From positions 13,685,241 to 13,749,240 of the forward strand of contig CM049318.1 of assembly GCA_026874595.1 (NCBI GenBank): a DNA stretch of 64,000 nt. The letters run 5' to 3'. The position numbers and the translations under genes are program-made. The DNA is from Sipunculus nudus (Eukaryota; Annelida; Sipuncula; Golfingiida; Sipunculidae). The notes under the pieces were generated by a model. It did no database searches. It was not told the DNA's origin and saw only the letters and a list, made by a program, of their open reading frames with translations. This document shows positions 24,701 through 39,300 of the stretch, piece after piece; position 1 is the first letter of the stretch; each line of letters starts with the position of its first letter.

Positions 24701-27700
24701 ATCCAACACGTTCAGCAAACAGCACACACTAGAAATCGAGTGGAAGAGTATTGTTGAACATGAGTCATATGTGTACACATGGCAGAAAAATTCACTCTCC
24801 GCAGAAAGATTCAATCCCCAGACTTCCCCATTGTTATTCAAGTGGCTGCGCTTGGGCAGGCCCCCCTATTCTTCTTCAACAAACCTGTGATTCATTAGAA
24901 ATTTACTCAGAGCAGTTAGTACCGGTGTCATATGTCTTGTATACATGTAAAACAGGAAGATTTCTCTTATTATATTTTGTAGAATACATGATTGAGTCAG
25001 CTCAATTATTTCATCATATTATATCAAAAGCTTTACATATGTTGAAGAGAGTTTTAATATTTTCTTGCTTTTCTTAAATTTTGTTTCTAGTAAGATCACA
25101 GACATTTGCAAAAATGTGGTCTTAAGGTAGCAAATTCAATATTCATCTTTAACAGTCCATTATTTAACAAATTGTTAAAATCTACAACATACTGTTTTTC
25201 TGTGTAAATGACAATAATAACATGATGGTTTAATTGCATATATATGTGAACACAGCTTAACTTGAGCTGATCAGTGTGTGGTAACCATATATTTATTGCA
25301 CTTTAAATATGAGAATAGGTGCCAGCATGAAAAATGACTACCAGGTAGTTAAATATATAGCCATAACATATGAACCACAGTTTGTAAATTGTAGATGGTT
25401 CAGTGAATAATGTATGCTTCTGAGTATCTGGGTATCCTCATTTACAGCAGTATGAACAATAAGATACCAGATCTGTGTTTCTTTTTAAATTATATGATTG
25501 AACACTGGTGTCTGATGTTAATAATTCTCACTCATAAGCTTAGTGTTACCTGAACTTTGTACCACTCAGCTTTATATTTGAATACAATATGCATTGAGTC
25601 ATTAACGCAGTAATTCTGCCATCATATTGCTAATCAGGGCATGGTGCCCCCTTTTTACACAAACAGAAAATTTTATGAGTTACACTTGTAAGTCCAACCT
25701 CTGACCTCTTGTAAGGTTTCTGTGCAAGATTCTTGGTACAGTTTTGATGTAAAGATTACCACACACTGCTGCACTAAATGGAAACACGATTTAATGTAAA
25801 CCTAATAGCTAGCTGTAAAAAATAAATGATTATAAACAACCTAGACCATGTTTAGCACTGGTGTAAGAGAGTTCTATTGTACCAGAATTGACTGTATATA
25901 TGTATCATATAAGTCGGTGCTTGTCGCGTTCCCTTCAGGTGAGTCACCAAGGGGATCCCATCGAGATTACTTGAAATAAGGATACCTTTGTCAAAGCTTC
26001 CCACAGTGTTACTATAATAGCATGTTGGGGAATGCACCGCGACGTCAAATTGACCACTTTCTTTACCGAGGGTATACTTACCTTGACCTCATGAAAGGCA
26101 GGTCTTGGCAGGCAGGATTGTTGTTCACAAAGGGCTGTTATTAACTTGAGATACTAGCGGATGGTGGAGCATGGTATAACAGAAGATCGTTACAATAGTT
26201 TTAGGACTTCTGCACGAACACGACAATTGGTCACACCCCCAATGTGTCGTGACCTCTGGCTCTTTGCTACCAAAACAATGAACACTTTAAAGAATCATTA
26301 CATGAATCAGATCTGTAATCAAAGTGTTCTCGGTGGAAGTACTTGCACTTCACCCCACCCCATCAAACCCACTCACCCCTCTACATTGTTAAGTCATGAA
26401 TTTGATGAGATCAAAGGGCACAAGATGAAGTTCCAGAATAGTTTGAACTTCCTTGTTACTTCTCTACTGTCCTCACCATGCACTCAGTCACACCCTCAGT
26501 CTGGATTCCTTAGTCACAAATAGCAGTTGCTGTTTATATTTGAATGTTTTCAAACATTAACAGAATATAAACAATGATCTGTTAAAACATAAGTGCAGAT
26601 CTTACTTTGAAATTCCTGTGAAAATGACGATTTGAAATTTCATAAATATGAAAGTTAATATAATTAATGACCACAACAAATGTATTTTTTTTATATCGCA
26701 AGATAGACATTGAAGAATATTGAAATATTGATACAAAAAAAGTTACTAGATTTTCAAAGTTATTATTGAGTCATAACACAGTAGTTCAGTCATGACTGAA
26801 ATTTTATGCTAAATTCCATAGTAACCTAATTTCCATTACAGATGCTTTCAAAGTATAGACTCCCTGCTGGATAGCAGTAACTGCAAACACCAGGTTCCAA
26901 AAACCTGAAAATACAAATAAGCACAGGGCCTGCAGTACCATCATAGCCCTGTCAGATGTGATGACATTTCCATTTTGTCAATATGCATTCGTACCTTGAT
27001 ATATTTTTACGCCATTCGTGCAAGTTTGGAATGTGTTCTTCTAATTTGAAGTTGTTTAGATGAGGAATTAAGTTGACACAGTGGGAGTGAACAAAAACAT
27101 GGAAATAGATTGACAATATCAGAGGCCTACTCCAAACCTGACAGTTTCATCTTCGGTTGGTTCACATATCTAGAGGCCTTATTGAAATCCAACAAGTTAA
27201 CATGATCAGGGGCCTACTTGAAATCCAACAAGATGATCATTGCAGGAGATCATGCCTAAACACTTAACATTAAATGTGTTTTCCTGAAGTCCATATGCAT
27301 GCCAGGGATGACAAGCATGGTTTTAAAGGAAAGACATTACACTGGTTTATTCTGCAGGGAGAATTGTATTGTAGGAATGGGGTCAACTACACAGTATTAA
27401 CCTGAAAGTAATATACAGGATTGGTCTCAATTCATTGTGGACAAATATCTGTAAAAGGTGGCCCTCAGGGTGAACCGTGATATCGGTGATAGGATATACT
27501 TTTCTGTCCCTGTTTGTCCCCTCTTTTTTAGGTACCCTGACTATATTAAGATCAGCGGATCAGGAAGGGTAGGGCATGAAGGTCAAGTGGGTGCACTAGT
27601 TATCAGATAAAGGATGGGCCAGTCATTTAATAAAGGATGTTCATTTTAGGATATGTATGGTATATATACATTTTAGGATATGTATGGTATATCTATAAAT

Positions 27701-30700
27701 TTTAGGATATGTATGGTAAATATAAATTTTATCATGTGTTCATAGATACATGTTAGGATATATATGGTACATACACATTTTATCATATATAAGGTAAAAC
27801 TGCATTACAGATTTAACAGCTTCACTTTGTTCTCATCGTCTTGATTTTATCCAGTATATGTCAGTTTTAATAGGGTACCTGTATATGGCACATACCCGTG
27901 TGTCTATTGTCATAGAAGTTCTGACCAAAATGGGTCAGATGTATTTGCTGATCTCCATTTTGGAGTATTTATGATAAATGAGTGAGGGGCAGCAATGGGG
28001 CAGATGTGAATTCTCATTTAGACGAACCCCCTGGGGTCAAAACATGTTTGCCTGCAATGCATTTTGGAATATGTATGGTATTTCAAGATGGGGTAATCGG
28101 TGGGCCCTATTAAAGCTGTTTTCTTAATCAAACCTGTATTTACATGTCTTTTAAGTCTTTTGATGTCCAAATACTATTAAAACAGGATTGTGTGTAAAAA
28201 ACTGTAATATTTCCACCAACGTCACACATTCCTTTGGTAATCGTTTTTTTGGAGTGTTTTTGGGGTGCATATGGTACATCCTTACATGTGGTTACATGTT
28301 TTACCTCTTTTTTTTAAGCTTTCATCTAAACTTAAAAGAAAGAGCTAGTACAACATAGCACTCAGGACGCACCCTATGTATGTTTGTCTCCAAAACTGAA
28401 GTGCCTGGCTTATTTCTACATTAGAGGTTTCAACTAGTTTACAGTCAGTGCTATTTTAGTGTTTTGTCCATATATGTGGTCACAGCTTGTGGTCTTTAAA
28501 GCTGTACATCGCAATAAAAACTTTAAAAACAGTACATCATTGCACCCAGTTTGCACTCTTTCGTAGTCGTCTAAAACCATGTCGGTTTTAGCAGTAGCTG
28601 CTGTTACAGTGCGTCAAGAGGCCTATTTTAGTTGTTAAGACATGATTATACAGTGCTGTATTTCATTATGAATTACGCAGCCAACAGCAGCTTGGTTTAC
28701 TGAGTGCTCTATAAAACCAAGCTGTTTTGTTGGACTTCTGGTTTATTTGATATGATATTATCTATTATTAACTGATAAGCTTTAGATAAACATGAATGAT
28801 AATGTACCAAGGCTCATGTTCAAGTTACATGAAAAACATGTGAATTTGTTCCTGAATTTCATATAATGCAAAATAACACCAAAAAAACTGTCCATTTAGG
28901 GAAATAATGACTGTACCTGTGCAATTATGAAATGATAAGACAGGAAGCAAACAATATAAAAATTTGATAAGTCAAATTTCCTCATGATAAAATTGTATGT
29001 TATTTCTGTGCACCATGTTCTCTAGTGATTATATAAATATGTTTCTTTTTAAGCTGAAGTGTTTAATACATGCAACCTCACCATGACGGTTTTATGGTGA
29101 TTAAAGGGGCCCAATCACCTATAAAGCATGTTGAGTTAACACGAAAAATAGTTTCTTCCCTTTAAAATAAATCTGTACCTGCCAAAATATTGCCTTGAAA
29201 CCGTTTGCTTCAGCTGTAAATGAGTGTTAAAAACAGTGAACTGGGCGTGATTGCAGGTGTCAACATAAACGCAGGGCGTCAGGCCATGTGTTACGCAGAG
29301 CAACAACACGTGCCAATCAGAAGATGCCCTGACTTGACTAAAAAAATTTAATACATGTTCTCGCTGGCTGAAACACCGCGTGTTGCCTCTCTTTATCAGA
29401 CCTCTGGTCACCTAGCCGTGTTTGGGTAAACATTAATTTGTTTACCAAGACGCAGGGCTATTACAAGTTGTTAAACAGTCCTATGCGAGGAAATGACACT
29501 GTGCTGGTATGGTTTTGCTGGGAAACTTGTATAAAGCAAAACTGAACTGATAGTGTGAAAGAATAGGCATTATATTGCTCCTGATTATGTCCCTTAAAAT
29601 GCCACATCCCTTCCTGCCATCAAATTTTCAGTCAATACAGTGGAGCCTTCTACTCCAGATACTGATGGGGCCTGATTCTATAAGGGAGCTCTCTTGAGCA
29701 TCAGATAGGTAACCGACATCTGAATCTATGTACCACAGGACCGTGGTGTCTGTAATAGAAGGGTGTCTTTCATAAAAGGGTGACTGTAACAGAAGGGTGC
29801 CTGTAATAGTGGAGTGAATAATGTCAAAAGTCTTATGAATAATTTAAATGAAGGAACTAAGCTTTCTGTTGACATGCTACCAGTCTAAATTGTACCCAGC
29901 TATAGGACTTTTTATATCCTGTCCTATTATCCTGTGTTTTAATAGATCTCCAATACTGTGCACTTAAGTGACGAAAGATTTGTGATGGGACTTCCATTTA
30001 TAAGCATATCCATCACCACTAAATTGAGAACTTTTTTTTTCACCGCTGCTATAAATAGTCTTGCTTGTAGTTTTTGTCAAACTTCCTTTCTTTGTGAATA
30101 TTTATTTATTTACTGCCTACTTCTCGAACTTCAAAAAGACACTGTTGTAAGATCATACAAAGCTGCCAGAAACACATACAAGAAGAACTTGATTTACTGA
30201 ATATTTAACACTGTACATCTCAAGGAAATAGTGCTGATTTATTTACTTGTTAAACGTTGTACTTTGGCGTAGAACAAGTTGTGTCAATAGTCCTGCCGTG
30301 CCATAAGCAAGCTGATAAAACAGTACCAAGGTCAAGATACTATTTCCGTTATTGCGGTTCTATTAAAAGAGAATACAAAGGAGCAAAGGCTAGATAAGGG
30401 TTTATTTTTTTTCATAGTTTATTATCAAATCTCCCTTTAATCTGTATTGCAACAGTACCAAATATATCCTCAATTTGCCTGGCAGCCCACTCAATTCTCA
30501 GTTTATGTTCATTTCACCCTTTTAATCCAAGATGGACCTGCCTATCAGCTTGTAGATTTCAGCTTGTAGATTTCGCCCGAGGCTGTTTCAGCATTTGATA
30601 CAGCAGTAGACATACCTCTGTCAGTCAACACAGGACAGATCAGACTCGTTTGCTGAAAGATTATTTTCATTCCCTCCTGTTAACCCCATATGGACCTTTA

Positions 30701-33308
30701 TATTAAGCCGGTAAATTATGCCCGGCTGCTCATTTTGGATTTTATTCAGCAATATACAGCCAGTTATCATTACAGTAGCAGCTACCAATGCTGCGCTGCA
30801 GTCATGCGGAAGTGCAATAAGTACAGCCTGTGATCAAATGCTTTTGTGCTGAAAATAGCAGCCAGTCAAGCCTGTGAAAGCTGGTATGTGTCTTGTGTTC
30901 CTGAAGCTCATACACTAGGTGACCAGCTGGGCTTTAGACAGTTCATTCAGGGTAGATTTTGAGACTTGCTACTGTGCGAACCAGGGTGCCCTAAGACTTG
31001 AATACTTTAGTTAATAAGCTGCATTTACTTACAAGAAAGGTTAAGAGGATCAAGAAAGCGCACATTTAAAGTATTAAAACCTAATTCGTAAAGCAATGGT
31101 TAACCTGCAGACTGCAAAACATGATTCATGTGGTTACATGTGTTCTGAAACATGCACACACAATACATGTAGACTGTGTGTAAAAATATACATATTTCAC
31201 ACATACAAGATATATATGCTGTCTCTGATGTATTGCAAATTTCAGTGATGGTAGCTTTTCTCCACCAAAGTTTGAAAGTGATTTTTTTATTAGCTCAGCT
31301 GTCTATGAGTCATCTGAGCTATAGTCGTGGTCCATTGTCCGTCGTCCGTCCGTCTGTCCGTCCGTAGATGTGGCACGTTTTGAAACTGTAAGACCTAGGA
31401 ATCCGAAATTCAGCATAATGTTAGATGTCCCCAAGATCTCCTACCAAGCCGAAAACTGGGTCTTTGTGACTTCGTTCCTTTGAGAAATTAAGGAAAAACC
31501 TCAATTTTTTATTAAAATCCTATTTTCACAATTCAGGACTGCCTAATATCAAAACCACTCATCTGTTTTTCCTCATATTTACCATAAATATTCTTATATA
31601 TAGTTCCTATGTACATGCCAGAAATTAAGCCTGTTAAGTTTAAATTTTTTAAGTTATGGGCCCAAACATAATGGACTTTGTAAAAAATCAGGAAAAATAT
31701 TTACTCACTTAACATGAAAAATTTTGCAACTAGAGTCTATTTTCCCAAGTATATAACTATGTTTAATTAAGATTCAATTGTTTACCCAAAATTAGATCTG
31801 AATTTTGTAAATTTTTTAAGTAATTAGCATAAAAATAAAATCAGTACCTTAAATTTTGCCCAAATTTGACCATGGCACGTTTTTTTCCTGTAAGTACCAT
31901 TGATTTAATTTTCACAGCATGTAAACATAAATATTTAATTTGTTTAAATCTGAAATTTGGAAGTAAAAGCTTGAAAATTAAGCTAGTTATTGAATTTTTT
32001 CTTGAGGCTCTATTGTAGTCATTTGCTTTGATTACAGATTACAGATGCAGGGTCCCACTCCAGGGCACTGGAAGTCAACTATGCCAGGGTTTCTGATTTG
32101 TTACAGTCACTGGGGGAGATCCCCTGCTGTGACAGGTGTACAGTTATTCTCATATCACCACCCCAATCACCCCCCCCCCCCCCCCTGCGCAAACCCAACA
32201 AGTGTTATGCAGTATTGTTATTGTTTTCACTGTATCTCCTTAATTGTAATGCTGTTTCCACTCTGATATGCAAAAACTTTCCTTGAAAAAGTAATTCAAG
32301 GTGTAATCCAGAAGATGCAATGTTGTGTAATGTAGCATTTTTAAAGAAATCATTTTTCTTTTAAATGATTTTACCAATCATAATGGAACCCATCAGTATG
32401 CTTAAATTATGATAAAATATGAAGCACATTATGGATAAATAAAGACACAATTAAAAAAATGGGAAATCTTAATCAAGTATTTTTTTTAGATATTTATTGT
32501 TTTGCAGATTTAAAAGATATATTTTTGTGGTAAAAAATAAATAAACATTTGTATGCATGATGTGGTGTTATCTGACAAGATTGAGATTTATGATGATGCA
32601 ATTGAGAATTATGAATCAACTTTTATATTCAGATATATATGTTATATTGAAAATGTATAGAAATATAAACTTAAATTTAAAAAGAAAATTGATGTGATAA
32701 AAAAATGAGGATTTGTTACAAACATTTGTTCATTATTTTCCTGCATCAGCAGAATTTGAGATCAGGCTTTGTTTGCCATGTTTTATGTTGTTAATTAGTT
32801 ATATTTCAACTGTATACATTCCATAAAAAAAACATATATTTAATAATTTATATTATACAAAAAAAAGATTTGATTGAACAAATGTGTAAACTACTGAAAT
32901 GTCAACAGTTAATCGAAAAGCCAACTAATGATCATGGTAATTGTACAGATCATTTGTTCACAAACTGCTCACATGCTTCAGTTTCAACATTAGGAAACAC
33001 ATGGTCAGGTCACAAAATATTATTTGCAACAATTTCTTGCTCATCAATACAAACCAATCATATAAACCAAGCATGGCCTTTATTACCTCTTCCTCTTACA
33101 CTTTATCTCCATTTGATATTATTTTAGATTTTTACCTTCAAGGTTAACGTCAGTGGAGCACAGTGACCCATAGGTCCCTTGTTAAAGTTTTATGGGATGT
33201 TCTGTTAACTGTATGTAAAACTGTATCAGTGAGCACTGGTACTCCCATTCAGAATCGCTCAGACTCGGGTCTTGAATTCTAATTTATACTGGATGAAATG
33301 TATGAAAA

Positions 33309-33350
<42 letters not shown>

Positions 33351-36300
33351 TAAGATAACAGGTAATATTTGCATGGTTAGATAGGGCAAAACAGTCCTCT
33401 TTAAACCTAAGATTCCTTATGTACGGAATGAGGCGTGCAGAATTCGTGTTGAGAAATTTCATAAGTACCAGCAGGGCACACATGCACGTTTCAATGTGTT
33501 GCTAATAGATACCATGCGAAACCGGCAAAAATCACTACATTTAGTGATTTGTTTTTCCCAAATATGTATTCCACATGCATGATCCTGTTATAAGGGATCT
33601 CACCTTATTTGTTTAGTCAATTATGATTCTGATCACATTCAGTACATGTGTATAAGGGATCTTAGCTTTACAGTTGTAAAAGTGAGAACCGTGTGGTGAA
33701 TACTGTGGTTACGCCAAGGGAAATTATCGCGAAAATTCTTAATAAGTGATTAAGAGGTCCCTTTATGGAAAGTAAGTCAAAAGGTAGAACATTGGTATTC
33801 AGTAACAGATCAAGTATGTTGGAAGATTACTATTTAAATGATTTCAAAACCTTCAAATTATATCCCATTAATCAAAAATATTGTTCGATGTTCTCTGGGC
33901 TCAATTCCAGTTATTAAGATATATTATTGGACATAATGAATTCATATAATAATTGGTAACTTTGTATCGGTTTAAATTTATTTTGATATCGAGAAAAATG
34001 GAAGCAATGCGAACCACTGAAAAAGTGGAAATCGCATCTGCAATTGCATCTGGATGTGCCCATAACCTATTTTGGAAATTGGTGACGTAGCATTTATGTA
34101 ATCCTGGCAACAAACTCACAAACGAACATAGGTAATAACATAAAAACTCCTTGGATGTCCATATAATGATAGACCAGGAAGGGAAAGGCTAAATACTGAT
34201 ATCTAAGGGTGATTACATACCACGACACTAGAACCCTTAACCTGTAAATTCCAGACTTCGTAGTTTATTGATTTATGCTGTAACTTTGTGGAATGAGGTA
34301 GTTCCTTGCAAGATATTTGCAAGGATTTATTCACCGTGTTCTGCAGGAACTAATAAGCGTGCAAACTGCCAGCTGGGAGGGATTACAGTCCAGTAACTTG
34401 AGTTGGGTTGATTTATATGATCAATATGTGTGGGCACACTTCATCTCTGCGACAGATACAGTCTTAGATAGATCTTGGATTTCCAATAAGTCCCGTGAAT
34501 CATAATTTAGTTTCTTGGCTGTATGGATATGAGCAGTATTGAACTGTGCAGGACTGTAACAGGTGATACTGGTTAAAAATGCGAGATTGTCTTACGGTGT
34601 GTCACAGTTAACTTTAAGTATGTATTTATCATTGTTACAAGTTAATATTATTGTATATATGAGCATCGTGTGCCAAACCCATCAAGAGGCCATGAACTGC
34701 TTGTGGGACAAGCCATTACAGAAAGTTCTTGGTAGCAATGCCACATGCAACTGCTTTGTGGTAGGGGTGAGCCACATACCATACCACTTCCAAATGTGTC
34801 ATTTTTTATGGAACTTTGCTTGTAATAAGTTTCCTGTCATCTGATGTCAATTATGTTGGTAGAGCCGCCTGATTTTTCCAGTGAAACATCACCATATTTT
34901 TTTCCGCCTGTTAACACCTTAGTTTTATTGCCGCATTCCTTCCAGATTAACATTTCATCTTTTTCCCCTCTGGTATAAAAGGTCCTTATCATGATATGTG
35001 GCAGACATTTTCTCTCCACAACTTCCTAGCATTTTTATACATTGGCAATTAGACATCACATAGAAATTGTTGATATTGTATAAAAATATACCTGCCATAA
35101 ATTTTTCTGTTCCTGTACATGCCAGAAGTAGACATATACATAAGATATTAGTGCCATTACTGTGAGTGCCATACCAGGGTACATACTACATGAAGTGCAC
35201 AGTTCTGGATATAAATATAATATTTGAGGGCCACAAGAGCTCTCTTAATGTGATCTTCAGCACTTTTTAGTGAATGTTAGTATTATGGGTGGTGTCAAGT
35301 AAAAAAACCAAGAGCAAGTGTGTTAGAAGAGAGTGGTAGTATCGATAACCTATAACCAACCATCTTAACATTTGAAGGTAGGAAATAAAGGATAATTTAT
35401 GGATTATCAATCTTAAAAGTTAAATACAAAATATTAACAGATCTCTAGGTAAAAATTAAGAGTAGAGGCAACTAGACTCAGAGATATTATAAACACCAAT
35501 CTCTTGAGGATTCAGGGAGTGGGAGTGACATATTCTGCTCGAGATTGGACGTTTTATATTCAGATCTATATTCAAGGAAAGCTCATTCTTTATAATGCCA
35601 AGTCCCCACAGCTTGAGAGGGCGACCTCACAGGCAGTAAAAATGGAATTATGCGTCTCAGGAGATAAAATAGATCAGTTGTTAAATCAATATTTCTAAGT
35701 TGTATTTTCATTTAATAATTGAGTGTTGCTGTTATCAATTAATATTTTGAAGTTGTGGTTTACAGAAGACTCCAACATAGACGAGATTGGTTCAACTCTT
35801 GATATTTGGTTCAAATTAGAAATTAACAAAATTTACAATTTACAAGATATCAAGAAACTCAAGTAGAGTACCTCTATGGGATTTAATTTTTAGCTCCATA
35901 GTAATTGATCTCTAGATCTGTATCCTGGTGGATTTTATCCCTAGAAGGTAATTGATATTGATCTCTATGGTGATGGATTTTTGTCTGTTCGGTAATTGAT
36001 ATAAATCTCCATGGTGATTATATACTATATTATCACCATGGTAATGTATATACATGTAGTTCTCTGTGGTGATTGACTTTTATCTCTATGGAGGGTTATT
36101 GATGTAGACTAGGGGTGGTTGAATTGATTTCTATGGTGATTGATTGATCTTCATGGTGATCATGTAATTTAATGGATTTTTATCCCTGTGATGATGGACA
36201 TAGATTTCTATGGCAATGGATTTTAATCGCCACAGTAATGGATATGCAGTTACCATTGAAATACAGAAGCGTGGACAGCAGGTCCTTCAGCAAGGTCACC

Positions 36301-39300
36301 ATGTAGCAGGGTTTTTGGAGAACTGCTCTTAAGAATCTGACCCCAAGTAGCAGCTATGTCAGTGCTGTCAACGAAGCACTTAATGTTGCATTCTGACATC
36401 TCAGTGGGCCAAGAATAGCCGACTGCAGGCTTTCATGTGACAGCGGAAGCGAAATATCTTGTTGTGTGACAACAGGAAGTGGTATACCGAAAATACGAAG
36501 CACTTGTTTTTGGTATGGAGCATTGTTTGTGGTATCTGCCATGTTTTACCCTGTAATAAATGGCTAATTGTGAGTGGGAATGACTGCTGGTTACGAGACT
36601 AAAGGTAGCTCTCGTTGTTGTGGTTACTGTCCATTGACAACTGCGCTGTTTTCAGAAAATTTCTCCCATTCATAAACAGTATGCTGTGGTGTTTCCTTTA
36701 TTCTCTGATCTTTATTCTCACCCATACAATGTTAAAATAAGAGCAACACGAGGGAACAGGAAAGTTGAATGAATCAAGTAGCCTTGTTGTAAACCAATTG
36801 TAAGAAAACATGTTCTATGACTCTGTATATATGAACTGAATATATATGCATGTATACATGTGCGTTTTCAGTTTTATGAATAGTAATAGTTTCAGACAGT
36901 GCCTTTTTGAGTATACTGCTTGGCAGGCACAGATAGACTCATATCAACTTTATAAAACCTGAAATAAGGTTGTCTGTATAATGCTTAAAAATAATCCTGC
37001 TTTAAATATATTGTTAATAAATGTTTTCTTTATTCTTCTTCAGTAAGCTGCCATTAGTGCTACCTGCTGGTCTTGCACAGTTCTTTTAATAGTATCAAAC
37101 TATGTCAGTTCATGTGACAAAAACCACGTTGTAATTTTGATTGAAAGAATGAATGATTGAATGAATATTTTATTCAGTATAATAAGGCCTGAGGCCCGTT
37201 ATTTTGTAAGTGCATATATAATATACAGTGAGTAAAATAACTAAATAAACAGCAATCATTGAATGTAACAAATGTAAAAAATAACATAAGAAAAAATGAT
37301 AAAAACAAAAACAACAAAATAATAACAAGTAAATAAACAAGGCTGTAAGTTTATTCAAGTAACTTTATGTTTCTTTATTAGAAACTCTTGTGTAGTTGTC
37401 AGAAAGATTCTTCAGCGATTGATTTTGGTGGTGATACAGTAACAACTCAACACAGTGTTGTGTTATCTCCACCTTATTTACTGTGATGTGTACAGGTATT
37501 GCCTCGTAACAGGTATTGCCTTGTTATCAGAGACAAGAGAGGTAAATACCTGAACAGCCCTGTAGTGTTGCCATTAATTGGATTATTTACACAATAAAAA
37601 TAGATAACACTGCAGGGGAGAGGACCAGGGGTTACACCTGAAGTACTCATTGACTCGTTAATGCGAGGTTTATCGATCAGTCTGTCAACTGTAGTAGATG
37701 TATTACTAAGTGAACACGTTGGTGTAGAATGCATTACTTAGTATTTTTTATGTCTCTGTATTATAGATGAGATGGTTAATGTCTTGCCCAGTAGGGGGGA
37801 ACAGTGGGGACCGGGGGGGGGGGGGGGCATCATGGTTAATATAGATGATGATAAAGTACCCATTGTTAATTATCTTGTGCTCTTTCATGATACGAGGGTA
37901 TATTTGTCATCATGTTTTCTTGGTTCTGTCTGTTTATTGATGTGTATTTATAACTATGGGGTCATGTGGTCCTATGCTGAAATGTATGTTTTTTATCCCT
38001 TTATCACACCAAAGGTATATAAACTAAGTATTAACATGTTATCAGTTAATTACAGTACATTTATAATTTGTTCAGGTGGTTCTTTTCTAGTAGTCCCCTG
38101 TCATGAGGAGGGAGGACTTCTAAAATGGTCCGCTTCTGTCTGTCTGTCCTTCAGTCCATCCCACCGCGTCACTGAAGCAACACTTTCCTTTTAAAAAATG
38201 TGGTGGGGGGGGGGGGAAATGGGGGGGGGGGGGGGGGGACTGTTTCTGCCTCTAGGCCCTTCTAAGGTTAGAATGGTACATCATCATTCAACAATCAGGT
38301 CATTAAAACAACAACAGTAGCAGAAACAGGTTACCCAATGTCACACTGACATTCTTCCAGAGTTTAATTTATTTTAGTAGTCGATTAAAAAAGTAAACCA
38401 CTGTACATAAATGTTCTTGTTTGGTTTCACTGGAGTGATATTGCTTCAAAGTTTACTGTTTTACCTTAGGTGCAATATCAAATTACCTTTGATTACATGA
38501 TAAATTATCTAAATCATTGAACCTACACTGTTATCAGTGGTATGTGCACTATACTCAGAATAATCACATATTTCATACTGTACCTGATATGTTGAGTATA
38601 TATAGACTATATGAGTGATCGATACATATTTATGATATTTATCACTGTTATCAGTTGAGTGGAGTACCCACCTTATTTTAGATCTAACCGAACACTAAAT
38701 GCCATTCCTGATGTAATGAGTGTTGAATATTTTAACTATATGTAAATATGCTGTTATGGAAGAGAGCTGATAAGTATTTTGCTGGTTTCTGTTTGACATT
38801 TTTATGGTCTTGTTTATCATTGTTTAATTACACCTGGCACACCTGTAAACAACACTGTTTATCAGGGTCTCTGTCCAGGTACATCAATTAACAGGTATGT
38901 TTCCAGGTGAACATGGCATGTAAACATATACTGATTCTAATTATTCGGCTTCACAGGAATTAATCTTTCCTCATTTGGACTGTTAATTTCTGCTCTAATT
39001 TACATATAGCATACCATGCGCTGCAAATATCACAAAATAAAATGGCAGTGTGAAAAAGTACAGGGACATACTAACCTGGCCTGTTTGGTTTGCTCAGTAT
39101 TTTGTAGCTTCAATAAAAGCCTGCCTTGAATGGGTATCTCTGTATCTAAGGTTCAGATACAAGATTGCTATAGTTACTGTTCTTTTAATAGACAATGTCA
39201 TGTTATGTGGTTTTTTGACAGACTCATGCATGCATTATCAGCAGAAGAGATTTCAGAGATATGCAGTCTGATATTTCACCGCATTATAGCTGTCACTATA

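Noticed and set aside
26161-26523. 120-codon ORF in intron 2
   Set aside because: No known motif. Composition is like the neighbouring intron. Cannot be separated from chance.
36354-36542. 62-codon minus-strand ORF starting MADTTNN
   Set aside because: A plausible start, but no family recognised and no clear exon continuation. Could be a transposon remnant.
37772-38194. 140-codon ORF, the longest in the window
   Set aside because: Passes through a G15 tract giving poly-Gly, has no recognisable domain and lies within intron 2 of the kinase gene.
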